Shown piece after piece: positions 1 to 11,812 of a stretch of 64,000 bases of DNA. The notes under the pieces were generated by a model. The model worked only from the letters and a program-made list of their open reading frames with translations, ran no database searches and was not told the DNA's origin. The stretch is from contig OX335653.1 in the NCBI GenBank assembly GCA_946894095.1, positions 8,127,001 to 8,191,000 of the forward strand, given 5' to 3'. This stretch comes from Incurvaria masculella. Taxonomy: Eukaryota; Arthropoda; Insecta; Lepidoptera; Incurvariidae. The translations under genes and the position numbers were made by a program. How positions within the stretch are numbered: position 1 is the stretch's first letter; each line of letters starts with the position of its first letter.

Positions 1-684
1 GGAGAACGTCGCGTGGACAATATTTATAGTGATTAGCGGAAAGGGGATAGAGCAATATGTCGGGTCGAGAGGAGATCGCGTGCAGCGCGGGGCTCGAGGG
101 GCGGCGCGTGGCGCTAGCGGCGGCGGCGGAGGCGCGGCGGCGGCGCGGCGGCGGCGCGGCGGCGGTCGCGGCCGGCCCGCAGTAGCTTGCGTGTGTCGTC
201 TCGCACCGGTCGTGCCCCGGGTCGCTCGCTCGCGCCTCGCGCCCACCCTCGCCTCGATACATCGCGACTGCAAACTTCCCGACAAACTTTGCCGAGCGAA
301 CCGCGCCGACCGCGCCCGAGCAGCGCGCCGTCCCCGCGCGGGCCCACTCGTAAAACCTCGCGGGCCGCACGCGCCTCGTAAAATAATCGTAAAAAGTAAA
401 CACGAAACGGGACATAAAGTCCGGGCTTCCCCGGACTCATTTTATCGCTCTCGACGCCCATTATGACACCCGAGTGACGTTTAAGAGGCAATAAAATTAT
501 CGAATTAATTCCTTCGACTGCGATTGGACATTTAACGACAAATAAAGCGGTCGTAAAAGTTTAACGACGATCGGACGGGCCGCGACACTGACGGAGGTCG
601 CCGCTATCGGCTCTCCGCGTCGGCGGCATGCGCGCGTGAACATGACATAGCCGAGTCGCAGCGGACACCGAGGAGCGAGCCGTG
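1..684 (+). promoter_or_regulatory. Ubx: Ubx 5' leader / promoter-proximal CpG-rich region
   Basis: This sequence directly precedes the Ubx start codon. Bases 70-380 are very GC- and CpG-rich (GGC/GCG triplet runs at 110-175). Bases 380-600 are AT-richer with several TTTACGA/TCGTAAA-like motifs (about 388 and 552) of the kind bound by posterior Hox or Caudal proteins. Ubx genes of other insects have long 5' UTRs, so most of this block is probably transcribed leader. I cannot place the transcription start. A TATTTATAG string near 22-30 could be a TATA/MEF2-like site but is unproven. Open frames across this block on both strands are GC-rich shadows without recognisable protein features. Confidence 0.6.
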
Positions 685-1207
685 ATGAATTCCTATTTCG
701 AGCAGGGCGGCTTCTATGGCGCGCACGGCGTGCACCACCAGGCGGGCGGCGGCGGGCACGAGCAGGCCGCCTACCGCGGCTTCCCGCTCGGGCTGGGCGT
801 GTCGCCATACGCGCAGCCGCACGGCGCGCTGCACCAGGCGCGCCCGCCGCAGGAGTCGCCGTACGACGCGTCCGTGGCGGCGGCCGCGTGTAAGCTGTAC
901 GGCGGCGAGCAGGCGGGCTACAAGCCGGACTGCAGCAAGGCGAGCTCCGAGCAAAACGGCTACGCGGCGGCGGTGGCGGCGGCGAAGGACGCGTGGGGCG
1001 GCGGGCTCGGCGCGCTCGTGGCGCCGGTGCGGCCGGCAGCGTGCACGCCCGAGGCGCGCGCCTACGCGGAGCCGGGCAGCCCGGGCCGCGCGCCCGGCGC
1101 CTCGCTCGCCTCCTGGAACAACCAGTGCACGCTCTCGGCGGGGGCGCCGCAGCCCGTGCACCAGCAGCCCACCAACCACACCTTCTACCCGTGGATGGCC
1201 ATAGCAG
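685..1207 (+). CDS. Ubx: Ultrabithorax homeotic protein, exon 1 (N-terminal 174 residues)
   Basis: UBX is a Hox transcription factor that specifies posterior thoracic and anterior abdominal segments. In Lepidoptera it sets hindwing identity and represses abdominal limbs. The exon encodes 174 whole codons plus one base. Visible landmarks are the N-terminal MNSYFEQ..GFYG motif, YRGFPL (30-35), the SPYDAS block (59-63), YKPDC (79-83), a VRPAACTPEAR block (115-125), and FYPWMAIA at 167-174. The YPWM motif (168-171) contacts the Extradenticle cofactor. I start at ATG 685, because the in-frame GTG at 682 is not needed and MNSYFEQ is the known UBX start. Coding ends after base 1 of a Gly codon, where GCAG|GTCAGT forms a donor. 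In the family, exon 1 joins (directly or through microexons) to a homeodomain exon, which is absent here. The linker is Ala/Gly-rich and short compared with Drosophila. The gene is thus partial only because of the window edge. Confidence 0.95.
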
Positions 1208-1213
1208 GTCAGT
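1208..1213 (+). other. Ubx: Ubx exon 1 splice donor (GTCAGT)
   Basis: GCAG|GTCAGT follows the MAIA codons and leaves one base (G) for a phase-1 junction. This fits the glycine that follows MAIA in other UBX proteins. No second nearby donor in good context is seen, so the nine-residue b element produced by alternative donors in Drosophila is not evident. Without splicing, the frame stays open to a stop at 1360-1362, adding about 51 unrelated residues. Confidence 0.85.
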
Positions 1214-1289
1214 GCCACTATGCATACACAGACGCAGTTCGCTGGCGAATCTCATATAGTTATTGCAATTCACGAAGTCTAGCGAGCTT

Positions 1290-1500
1290 TACTTGTGTAA
1301 ACGCGGACAGGGAGAAAATGCACACATTCACAGTCGACATTCCAAAAATACCGATCTTCTAGATCATTCATCTATAGGGTCGGAAAACTGTGGAATGAAC
1401 TCCCTTGCGAAGTATTTCCCCCAAAGAACAACCTGGGGTCCTTCAAACATGGTGTGAAGAAACACCTGGCCGGCCGGCATGGTCTTCGCAGCCCCCTGTA
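1290..1500 (+). pseudogene. 5'-truncated LINE ORF2 C-terminus within 100 bp of the Ubx donor
   Basis: Reading from about 1340, a frame gives a C-terminal reverse-transcriptase-ORF tail containing LWNELPCEVFPP and GSFKHGVKKHL and ending at a TAA near 1498-1500. The pattern (W-N-x-L-P, then x-x-F-K-x-x-x-K-x-x-L) is typical of the last residues of jockey/CR1-type non-LTR retrotransposon polyproteins. An upstream segment (about 1300-1340) looks like the preceding part of the same tail in another frame, so at least one frameshift is present. The 5' boundary is unclear. It is dead and lies in the sense orientation of Ubx. Confidence 0.6.
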
Positions 1501-1515
1501 AATTCTAAATCCCAT

Positions 1516-3340
1516 GGGCGTCATCGGACAATTTAAGAGGTCCTGGCGTACGCCATATGCCGCGCTTCATATTAAAAAAAATGTGTCTAAGAACGAGCTC
1601 GGATATGGTTAGCATTAAACGATAAAGATAGATACTTTACAAATGAATTGTCGCTCTTATGTATAATTTGACGCGTATGCAGATACGTGTTTACCACAAG
1701 TAAAGCCTCTGGACTTCGCGGATTGCCAGAACTGTGCCACCATATCCTGTTTTCATGGACCATTTTCATGATTATAGAAATAAGACATGCAAGTTTACCG
1801 TTTTTCCAGAAAGTACACATTTATGATTTTGGCACATTAAAGTACGATTTTACTATTGATCTTACACCGACCCTAAATACCTAGGGACGAATCTTATTTG
1901 ATTATAAGAATCTATTTTTATTTGAATGAAACATTCTAAATTGAAAATAAATTGGTTCAGAATCTAAATCGAAACTAATTATTTCGACTACACTTTTTTT
2001 TTCACTTAAATACCTATAGAAGATTAATTATCAACAATCTAAAATAAACTTTTATTCCTGTAAAGATCAATAAAATATTAAATACCGCAAGCAGCCAATG
2101 CAATATTGCCCTTGCTAATATTCGCACATGACGTCACATCTCCATTCACAAACTCTGATTCGGCCCGAGCAGGTAGCTCATAAAATAAACAACGCGTGTG
2201 CCAATAAAGTGACCATAAAAATGTCGCGACAAGAGGGGACCGCCACGCCATTAGCGCTGTATTAGTGTGCCTCCGAAAACGCAGATTTCAAGTGCCTTAT
2301 GAATACGAAGGTTTTAGAGTTGGGAGCAATGGATAACGGTAGATAAATTGGTGTTAACCGGAGAATTTCAAATTTAAAACTGTCCTTAAAATATAAGGAA
2401 TATATACACATATATTTCCAACTCGAATAGATATACCTACCTATTTTTTTTCTTTGTTTGATGGAAACACAGATACAGATAAAGTAATAAAACAGTTAGT
2501 AGACAAAATACTATAGAACTAACCTGCATCCTAACCTATTCCTCGCTAAGTGATTTATACATAAATTAGAGTGACAGTATAATAGCAAGCCCTATTGAGC
2601 CATGTTTTTTATTTTGTGCTTGAAATTGCGTAGCTTACGTAGCTACTAGCACTTAATTTTGCCTTGTAATTAAAAAAAAATTGGTTTTAAACATGCTTTT
2701 TTATCGAGTAAAACCAAAATTAGAATCAAAATTACTCACATCTTACCTCATACCTTGTAAATTAGACCGATAGCTCAAATATGCTCATTTTCATTGAGTA
2801 AATTAAAAAAGGCGAATCAAAATCACCCACTTCTTCCAATAGACAAACCTACCTGGAAGTGTGTGTAAATTAGAGCGATGGTTTACGAGTTGTCTATCGA
2901 CTCAATCTGGTGGTCGCCGGGCGATGCTCACGCGCCGAAATTGAGCGGGAACCGACGACCAAGTTCAATGGCCTCATTCTAGTTTGAGCGTAGTATTATT
3001 ACCTAACTGTTCGGCCAGGCGAGAGATAATGGACATTAGTATGTGAGCTTTCAATAGTTGAATATCGCATTTTTGTAGTAAAAATGTGGAGATAGCTGCG
3101 TGATACTTTTATAAACAAATGTAGGTACGTAAAAAAGTGGAAAATATAAATGTGAAAAAAAAAATCTAGCTATGATATAACATTCTCAATTGTTCTGCAT
3201 CAAAAATGTTACCAATTAATTGGATGCTCTCGTTTTGTCTATTCATATAATAAAAATCACTTGAGCCAGCACTTCATTATAGTCTTAGTAACCGTCATAG
3301 CCCAGCCTAAAATATCTTACATTGAGTAATTTTAACTAAT
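1516..3340. other. AT-rich intronic sequence, no gene
   Basis: I see no supported coding or RNA gene here. The only compositional departure is a moderately GC-richer patch at 2150-2290 (listed separately) and another at about 2880-3000 containing a GC-rich string around 2910-2950. Confidence 0.6.
2150..2290. promoter_or_regulatory. Candidate cis-regulatory patch with posterior-Hox-type sites
   Basis: In about 140 bp there are TCATAAAA and CCATAAAA strings (reverse complement TTTTATGA/TTTTATGG, posterior-Hox/Caudal type), a CCAATAAAG string, a TCGCGA core and a GCCATTA. It stands out from the AT-rich surroundings and lies about 1 kb from the promoter exon. The assignment is motif-based inference; no conservation test could be run. 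Confidence 0.25.
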
Positions 3341-3365
3341 AACCTAACCTAACCTAACCTAACCT
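3341..3365. repeat. Short interstitial (AACCT)5 telomere-type repeat
   Basis: Five perfect units of AACCT, the complement of the insect telomeric repeat TTAGG, followed by related CTACCT/CTATCTACCT sequence. Short interstitial tracts like this can arise by slippage or break repair. The tract is too short to indicate a real chromosome end. Confidence 0.8.
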
Positions 3366-6300
3366 ACCTATCTACCTAATAACTTTGTTATCAAAATCCC
3401 AATTGGATTCCAATTGGTTAACATTATCAGTCACTTGTTTGATTAACTTAATGTGATTGAGATGCGATTATAAATTAATATTAATTTTTAATATTATTAT
3501 TAATTTAATAAATAAATTAATAATAATAAAATAAGACATAATATATAAGATTATAAATTAACATGTTTATACAGTATGTATAGTATAGTTATTATTATAA
3601 ATCAATTTGTGTTATAAACATGTTTGAATAGATCAAATCAATATTACAAACGAAAATTGGAAGAGGAAAATATAGGTATTACAAAATAATTAAATTGATC
3701 ATTTCGAACAAATATTCATTGAACCATTACAACAAAATTATCTGTGACAGACATTATAGCTAGGTACAGTTAACCAAAGATTAAAGGATACCCTTCCGGT
3801 TTAAAGTAAACGTGTACAGTGGTTTAATACAAACTCTCTTTAATTTTTTTTATGGTTTGGTTTAAAAAATATTATTTAATATACGTTGTATTTAATGATG
3901 TTTGAATGTATAGTCAGCAGTACCTAATTGTAAGTAAAGGTCGAAGTATTTTTACTGTTTATAGTTTCCTTCAACCGAATGTTTACCCTTTAATGTTTGG
4001 TCTAGTGTAAATTGGTATACAAACTTACATCGAGTTCTTAATTTTTTAAAACTTTGTTTTTATTAAAAAACAAAAAAATTGCATATTCAGACAATGTTTT
4101 TCATTGACCGACAAAATATGAAATATAAACATAAAAGTAAACCTTTCTATGCAGACGAAATTTGTCAAATTTAACACATTTAAGATAAACTTACCCTTCA
4201 TCTTAGAAACGCAGGTATCTACCTATTTCAGATAATTAAAAGGACACGTAACCTAATTAACTAGTTACTTCCCACACTTGATATTAATTAACTGAAATGA
4301 GAGTGGTCATAAATTACAATTATACCTTCCCATAAACTATGTTATGCTACTTCCCTGATACTGCCAACATTTGTCAAAAAAAAACTAATAAAACGCTCTT
4401 AATATTTCACTGGGCCGCCGCCGCACGCAAAGCGTAAAGGAAAAACAATGCAAGGACGAGAATCAAAAGCATGACGCAACATAGAGCCCATTCCGAACGA
4501 AAAAATATTATTACCACATTGATACACACGTGGCTGCCACAACACGGCGACTTATGCATGTGTGTGTGTGCTGATGACCCATTGGAAGAGAATCTGTGCG
4601 TGTGTGCGTTCACGAAGGCCCCTTCGTTTGAAAGAGATTTGTAATGGCCGCGATCAGCTGATTTGTAATTGGGAGTTTTTTCGAGCTGAGTTGGATTTTG
4701 TATCAGCAGTTCGCTCTCAACTCATTAGAATATTTTTGTCCTGACTTTGTGTCGTATTAAAATACTGAATAAATTATAAAATCGATAATAAAATAATTTG
4801 TTTGTTTGTATGTCTATGTAGTTTCTCACTGCACGTACATAACAGTTTAATAATATTTATGTATGCAAAGCTTTAAATATAATAAAGGTGTGAAAATGTA
4901 TCTAAAATACACATGTTTAAAATAAAGCTTTAAAATGCCAGATTCTTAAATACTTCTTAAAACAAGCAGTTGTTTTATTATTGAAAATTCTGTCATGGTT
5001 TAAATGCTTTCACAGATGAGTGTAGATAGATAACTAGATAGAGAAAATATGTCTGTACAAAGTGAGCTGCAGCAGTGAGCGTACGTATATGTATAGATAA
5101 TTATACTTGCATTTGTGTACGCGCGAATGGAAGCAGCCGGGAAGCAAAAGCTGCTCTACTTGCTTGAATATGTTTTGCAGTGCGTCAATTTTTCCTTGCA
5201 ATGAAACGTTTAATGCTCTCAGTTTAGCGTTTGTTTGAGTTTTTCCATTAACCGAAAAAAATACTTACAATGAAGCTTTATATCGAAAAATAAGAGGGTA
5301 TTGTTGTGAGAAGAACTAAAATTTATATATTTCACAAAATGTATGTATGAACGACCTAATACATAATGAGTTAAATAGATTTTTACATTTTAAACATTTC
5401 AGACATTTTAATAGAAAAAGATGCATTTAAATCAAATTTTACAGGTTGTTAGGGGGATGTTTAGACAAACGTTAATGGTGGATGCCTATAGAAAGTCATT
5501 CATTACCAATTATGATTTGTATCATAAGACTTAATATTTTTTAGATATTAAAAATATATGTGCAACTAACAATAGCAATAATACAAATAACAAGAAAAAT
5601 ATATTTAAGCCAACTAAGACCAAGAACAAAATTGACAATCTTATCTTGCTGTTATTTTTTTATTTCCCTTGTAGTGGTTGTGACGTAAGGTTACTTTGAA
5701 TTCTTAAAGAAAATATAATTTGTAAAAATAGCTAGTAAATATAGCTAACTCGGCTAAGAAATCAAATAATTTCACTGATTTTAACTCTTCATTCAGGGAC
5801 ATGGTTAGCAAACTGGGAAGAGTGGATAGGTGGTGTTATTGAATATCGTTTATTCTAATTTCTTTTATGGTAAAACTATTTTTTTTTATGAAAAACTTAT
5901 TCGTCATAATTATAAGATTGTAATAAACAAATTCAGCTTAAAAACCTAAACATTTTCAAAATTATGGCGTAATCACATTTATTTATGTATAGTCTTTTAT
6001 TTATTTTATGTCTGCTATCTTCCAATAAAATTGTTGTAATTCATTTTAATGATTCACTATTAGGTGTTTAATTATGATAAATATAAAAAAAAATCTTTTA
6101 CGGTTTTTTTATTATTAATTATTGCGTTCTTACTTCACGGTCCATTCTTAATGAATGTCATACTCGTTAAAAAAGCGACGTACTTGCCTAGTACGAAATA
6201 TCTTACTTAAATTGTGATATTAGGTAAAAAAAAGTAAAATTAACTAAGGAGTATTGTAAGTAAGGCATACTAAAAAAATAGTTAAATATGACATTTGTGA

Positions 6301-6500
6301 ATTAGGTTTAGTTATTTAAACAGTTAAACTCCATGTGTGATGACACAAGCTAAGCAACCAAAATAATAAGATACTCCATATCCATGGAGCCTAACTGATT
6401 ATTGAAGCAGAATGACTATCCTATGATTCAATCTAATCTCCTATTTCCGTTAAGCTATTTACCACCACGCCACTTTCACAAGAAAACTCTTTATACTTTT
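3366..6500. other. AT-rich intronic sequence, no gene
   Basis: Very AT-rich DNA with runs such as 3470-3560 (ATTAAT-type simple sequence). A slightly GC-richer stretch at 4400-4690 carries only chance open frames (60-68 codons) with no recognisable features. No RNA gene or repeat boundary was identified. Confidence 0.6.
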
Positions 6501-6506
6501 CCTTTT

Positions 6507-6860
6507 TTAACCGACTTCAAAAAAAGGAGGAGGTTCTCAATTCGCCTGTATTTTCTTATGTTTGTTACCTTAGAACTTTCGACTGGGTGAACCGATTTTT
6601 GTAATTATTTTTTTAATTGAAAGCTGTGTGGTCCAATTTCAATTTGGTTTAGTTTTGACAATGGAATCCATGAGAAAATTATATAAGTCATAAATTTGCA
6701 TTCAGTATGTGCGCGACAAATGGAAGAATAACTCAATATCACGCCAACCGCTTTTTTTTATATTGAAAAGGCCGCACAAATTCGTTAGTGTACTTCAGAT
6801 TCACTAAAAAAAAACAAATATTATAACAAAAAACAAACCGACTTCGATGATAAAATATTC
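6507..6860 (+). repeat. Dispersed lepidopteran repeat (ACCGACTTCAAAAAAAGGAGG type)
   Basis: It begins with an ACCGACTTC motif, an A run, then GGAGGAGGTTCTCAATTCG. This head is one I recognise as highly repeated in lepidopteran genomic DNA. Further copies lie at 26712-26760 and 37408-37560. A second ACCGACTTC occurs at 6838-6846. I cannot assign its class (SINE-like or truncated LINE) from sequence alone. Confidence 0.6.
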
Positions 6861-6882
6861 CAAAACAAATTAACATGTAACA

Positions 6883-7032
6883 TTAATCGCCATTTTTATA
6901 GTTAGGATTATTTTCATTTTTTGAGTCGGTGTCAGCCAAGGTAGCCAAGGTTCTCTTGACTGGCGCAGCGCCTGCCCGGCTGACGCCGGCTCAAAAAATA
7001 ACAATAATCGTAACTACAAAAATGGAGATTAT
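6883..7032. mobile_element. Foldback (inverted-repeat) MITE
   Basis: The two halves are near-complementary. The left arm (about 6884-6940) reads AATCGCCATTTTTATAG ... TTTTTTGAGTCGG ... GTCAGCC. The right arm, read in reverse complement from about 7031, gives AATCTCCATTTTTGTAG ... TTTTTTGAGCCGG ... GTCAGCC. The arms are about 65 bp around a short GC-rich centre near 6957. There is no coding capacity, which is typical of non-autonomous foldback elements. Confidence 0.6.
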
Positions 7033-7039
7033 TTTTTTA

Positions 7040-9925
7040 CTTTTTAGTGCATGTTATTAAAGCTCATGCAGTGCACCCCACTCATATATGGGATCAGGGT
7101 GCCATGCCAGGATCTTCCGTCCCGATGCTACTAGGCTACCGAGGCTGCACAAAGATAAACATACTTATACATAATGATATGTATCAGCACCAATAAGAGT
7201 GGAACCGCGTAGCCAGCCAGGTAGGGGCAATGGGCACGGCACCTGGTGCTCCCCCGCCCCTTCTAGAATAATCAAATATTTTTGTTATCAGCACTGCTGG
7301 TTGCCATTCGACCTGTGATTTACTATAACTGTGATAAACTGCCAACCAAATTTACCCTGTTCCTTTTAAATGATCATAAATAAATCTACCTGTTACCGTT
7401 AAATCAAATGATGTTTTTAATAAAAAAAGGTCACCAAGCACTTTTATAAAACTCTTAGTTTGGTTGGTTTTTACAAATTAAGATTCCTCGCTTGCAAAGT
7501 ATTTTTTACTTATGATATTTTTTAATCTCTTAAGTAGAGCAACTTTTTCGTAGACTGGGTGTAACACCCCATTCCTCATGTTTGCTGAATAGAGTAAAAC
7601 GCTCTCCATCATGTTCACCCCACGCCGTGGTGAGGTTGTTGACGTCAGGTGACCTGACCCACCAAAATATGCGGACGTTTTATGAAATTCATTAGTTTAC
7701 CAATGTACCTTGTAAACGAAATGTGAACTTTTCGTTTAGTATGGCGCGTTCCTACATATTTTCTCTACTGTAGATACATCAAATAAATTGTTCAAAATAT
7801 TTTAAAATTAATACTTTGTAATAATTTATCAAACTGATTACTTTCACCTATTTTTTCGCTAAAAAGTCTGATATAAAAATTCTAATAAATGCTTAAGTAT
7901 ATTTAATATATCGTGATGTGGGGAGAGTAGACAGAGAGATAGATGTTGGTACATTTGGATGACTCGATTTAAACTTTTTATTGAAATCCCATGAAAAGAA
8001 AAGACAAAATTCGAGTCTAGCTGAATCATATCTATTAGACAGGTGAGTACCGTAAAAGCGACTAAAATAATTTGATAAAAAATTTAAGGAGAATAAATAT
8101 AATATGCTCAAAAAGACAATGACCGATGTCAACTTTTTCGGTCAAATCCAATGCATCCAATATATGGAAGTGGATATTATTATAGCAGCTAGTTATTTCA
8201 GAAATTCCATCACGACGCTAGATATGATTTTTCGGTAACAAAGTTATATTTATAAATATTAAGATTTAAGAAACGGATATAAAACAGGCACAGGAGGGTG
8301 TGAGCATATCCTGATAGCACCGCACTCATTATTGCCTGCAAAATAAAACATTCCGCAAAAGAATCGAGCTTGACGGTAATAAGCGGTGTCCAGTGTTCGA
8401 TACAGGTGTAGGCAGAGTAGCCAATTTTGCGCCGCTGTTAAAAGGCTATTAAACTAATCATTTTAAATTTTACCTTTGGCCGGAAATCACTTAGAATCGC
8501 CAACCTGATACAGTCTGTGTAGTATATTTTATCAAACAACGCAATTACTATAGTGCCCTCGTTCATATGAAAATAATAAGGATTTTTGTTACTTAGGCGA
8601 AAAATCATTGAAAGTTTGAGGGAAATAAAGAATATTTTGATTAACAGATTAATTTAAACAGAGAATTTTGGGTGAAACTGGCATATCGAACGATCGAGAA
8701 GAACGAACGCATAGCCAGATAGATCATGTACTTCTTAAATTCGTACCATCCGTAATCGAAGAGCATGTATGAAGAGATGCATGCCTTAGATAAGGGACAG
8801 AATTGGGTTATTGGGTGGATATCTCAATTCCCCCCAGAAAAATGGCGGGCTTTTCTGTTATGTAAGTCAAAAACAACTATAGTCGTCTAACCGTATATTT
8901 AATTTTGTCATAAGGTCGCCTACCAAGTTCCACAATAACACAGGGAAATAAAAGAATCACTTGCAATACGCTGTTTTTTGATGATTTGTGTAGCAAACAT
9001 AAAATATCAATGTATTATATTTATTAAAGCTTCTTCATAAATACAGAATATTGTTATAAGAAATAGAATCAGTAACGGGGTTAGGAAATCACTAATCGAT
9101 TAGTACTCGAGCTGTCAAAAGTAAAATAAATGTTTGGACTGCCCATAAACTGTGATTCTCACTAAATTAGCAGAATTAAAAACTGTAGTCTGGCATGACA
9201 GCTAGCGTCGTATGCCCACTGAAGCCTGTCCAATTATGACACGTAATAAATTTCACTAACGATAAAAACTCTTCACTAATTCACGCTGCAGCTCCAACTG
9301 CAACAGTGTATGCACGTCAATGCACGAGCCCGTTTAAATTTAAAATTGTTTATCTTGACACTCCTCTGTTGTGGTGCCTAACAATTACTTGTCAGTTAGT
9401 CAGTCTGATAAGCTAGTAACTCTATTTTGTTCTTTCTATCCATCTGAAGTTTGAGTACCAATCTCTGCCAACTGTGATGACTGTACAGAACCATACAATT
9501 ACTTATTTCTGGTGTGTGAAAGTCAAATGTAATTAATATAGCTGAAAAAACGATTAGAATAAATACTGAAACTAACTATTCATCTCCTCCAATATCACAT
9601 TATACCAATTTTCTTTGTCGACAGCCAAGGTATAAGCTATTACTTAAAACTCTATGTAACGAAATACCTAAAATACTTAATTATTTAAATTTAATGTAGC
9701 GGTTTTATGCGGTCTTGTAATTTTTTAGCTTGTGAGAACCATGTATCAATCAGAGACCGATATAAAACTTTGGTATTAACTCCATTATTACTTTGGGTAC
9801 CAAAATAATTGTCTCCCATAAAAAAAAAATACCTTGCTACGAAACGAATGACTAGGAAATTACCCTTACGATTGATCTCTGTCTGCATAGGTGCATTACT
9901 TCTATTTAACTTGTTTTTGCCCCTT
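7040..9925. other. AT-rich intronic sequence with short repeat fragments
   Basis: No gene is supported. At 8745-8790 there is a fragment (GTAATCGAAGAGCA..TATG..GAGATGCATGCC) whose relatives occur at 47248-47286 and 62299-62342 in the same orientation, so it is part of a dispersed repeat. A moderately GC-richer stretch at 8290-8450 has no diagnostic motif that I can defend. Confidence 0.5.
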
Positions 9926-9929
9926 TCTG

Positions 9930-10095
9930 GGGAGGTATAGAGGATTGGCTCATGCTAGACAGGGTACAGAAAAGGATTGATGCCGCGTGCCACAGACGAC
10001 AGTCTACTAAACTAGGCGTTCACTAGTTTGTTCTGCATTCCTTATCTTCCGAGTTATGAAGACCTAGATTTACTATGAAATAATGGTATCAACCC
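9930..10095 (+). pseudogene. Possible decayed LINE reverse-transcriptase fragment
   Basis: One frame gives LMLDRVQKRIDAAC before a stop. The L-D-R-V-Q-(K/R)-R motif is characteristic of the segment after the RT domain in jockey-type LINEs. It is short, interrupted by stops, and flanked by AT-rich intron. The call rests on this one motif, so chance resemblance is possible. Confidence 0.35.
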
Positions 10096-10559
10096 CACCA
10101 AATATTCGGAACACATACATAGCTTGCCAAAATCATTAAACCTCTTTTGTTTTGCCACAGGCAGGTAAAAATTAGCTAATAAGTCAATCTTCAAACAGAA
10201 CTAATATTCTTATTTAACTTCTTTCCTTTGTGTCAGTTGTTTGAACTTTATTTATAACCTCACAAAGCCCACCGTTACAAACTAGAAACGGGATTCCGAA
10301 ATGGTCTCTTACAGTCCCACACACACCATTCAAACAAACACAAATACAAGGGAACTTAATAACATAATAAGCACAAAAGAACAAAAGTCGCAAACCAAAA
10401 AGCGTCCGGTAATAAAATAATAATGGGGGAGATATGTTTTATGGTTTTCGAGTCTTCAATGCGGGACTGTCGAAAATTCTTTAGTATTGCACAACTGTTC
10501 GGCGAGTCAACACGTTTGTGACTGTGCAGTCGATCTAGAAGCTTGGTGGAATGTGAGGA

Positions 10560-10800
10560 AGTAACCAGGCCGGTGTGACGTTTGGTGATGTCGGTGCAGC
10601 CGTGATGCGCTCGCGCACGTTTCCCGCGCATTTAGCTCCGCATCCGGCAGCCATCTTGGATAAGGATCGATTGATTCTTCGTGTAGACAGCGCAGCGGGG
10701 CGGCGCGACGCGGGGGCGAGGCAGCTCCCCGGGCGAGGCGGGGGGAGCTCCGCGCATTGTCGGTAGAGCTCGACTCGGCAGCTGTGAAGGAGAACATTCC
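10560..10800. promoter_or_regulatory. CpG-rich island with PHO/YY1-type site, candidate CRE or PRE
   Basis: A sharp GC/CpG-rich block inside AT-rich intron, including GCG-rich strings at 10690-10755. At 10650-10659 is GCCATCTTGG, whose complement CCAAGATGGC fits the Pleiohomeotic/YY1 core (GCCAT / AAGATGGC). Ubx is a classic Polycomb target in Drosophila, so a PHO-type site in a CpG island of the Ubx intron is a reasonable Polycomb-element or non-coding-promoter candidate. One site is weak evidence. Short frames through here on both strands look like GC shadows. Confidence 0.35.
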
Positions 10801-11498
10801 AACTCTGTGAATTTTGAAATTGAATGCAAAATCTAGATTAGTTTGATGGAGATAATAATTTAAATCTAAAATACATATTTTCACACACATGTAAGTAGGT
10901 CTCAATCTTAAAAAAATATATAAACTTAATTATAAGACTATCGATATAACCAAGTCTATCATATGATAATACGAACGAATAAGTGTAAACCTACGTTAGT
11001 TACAAGTTAAATTATAAAAGTTAAATTCGGGCCTAAAGTTTAAAATGTATACCTAACCTAACCTTAAGATCACTGAAATGCGAATGCAAGATATTTCCTT
11101 CGGAAAAGTAGAGTACTTTTCAAGTAGAATAATGTAAACGGCGCGCAAATACTTTTTAGGGGCGGCGGTACCAATGGTAGAAATTTAAATATTTTTTTTA
11201 TTTTAAGTAAAAAAATGTTTGCCCAAAAACAAATATCAAACTAATAAAGTGTGACAGAACTTTCAATAAAATATGTATGCAATCATTTGATGAATCTATA
11301 AAATAAGTTATGTTTATCTATGGTAAAGCGGACAAAGTAAACCTGTACAGAATCAAATTATCAGTTACCAACCCCAACTAAGCATTGAATAAATAAAACC
11401 CTAACCAATTTTTAATTAATATTTTTTCTCAAGTAAAATTATGTCATAGAGAATGACTTATTGAAATACTAACTTAGATTCTGATAAATACAACAGGA

Positions 11499-11600
11499 AG
11501 ATCCTGCCATGGCACCAATTTTTTTCGGAAATGTGGTATATTAGGCTAATATAAAGTTACTTGTGAGTTATATGCCATTAAGTCTGGTTTCATAAAATAA
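11499..11600 (+). repeat. SINE-like dispersed repeat fragment (TCCTGGCATGGCACC family)
   Basis: GATCCTGCCATGGCACC ... CGGAAATGTGGTATATTAGGCTAATAT ... GGTTTCATAAAA matches, with divergence, segments at 17895-17995 and 47453-47535 and a shorter one at 50279-50345, all in the same orientation. In the 47.4 kb copy a tRNA-like B box precedes this segment, suggesting a SINE body. Confidence 0.6.
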
Positions 11601-11812
11601 CCATGTCAAAAAGTTCGTTGTTACATACCCAATTTATGTAAAAATTTAGCGGTATCCTTGATTTAGCGTTTAGGCCTAAGGCAGTAGGGTAAAGTGTATT
11701 ACTACATAAATAATGTCACCATTTGTTCCCCAAGCGGGTTTTTCTCCCTGGCACGTAATAACATGTTGAACTACTCGGACAGACACACGGCCTGACGCAC
11801 GGAGCACCGGCC

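Noticed and set aside
29..491. Frames of 125-145 codons in the 5' leader
   Set aside because: Low-complexity Gly/Arg sequence from CpG-rich leader DNA, open on both strands, with no signature.
497..1273. Long - strand frames (204 and 258 codons) over Ubx exon 1
   Set aside because: They are Arg/Ala/Pro-rich antisense shadows of the GC-rich Ubx coding exon and show no protein family features.
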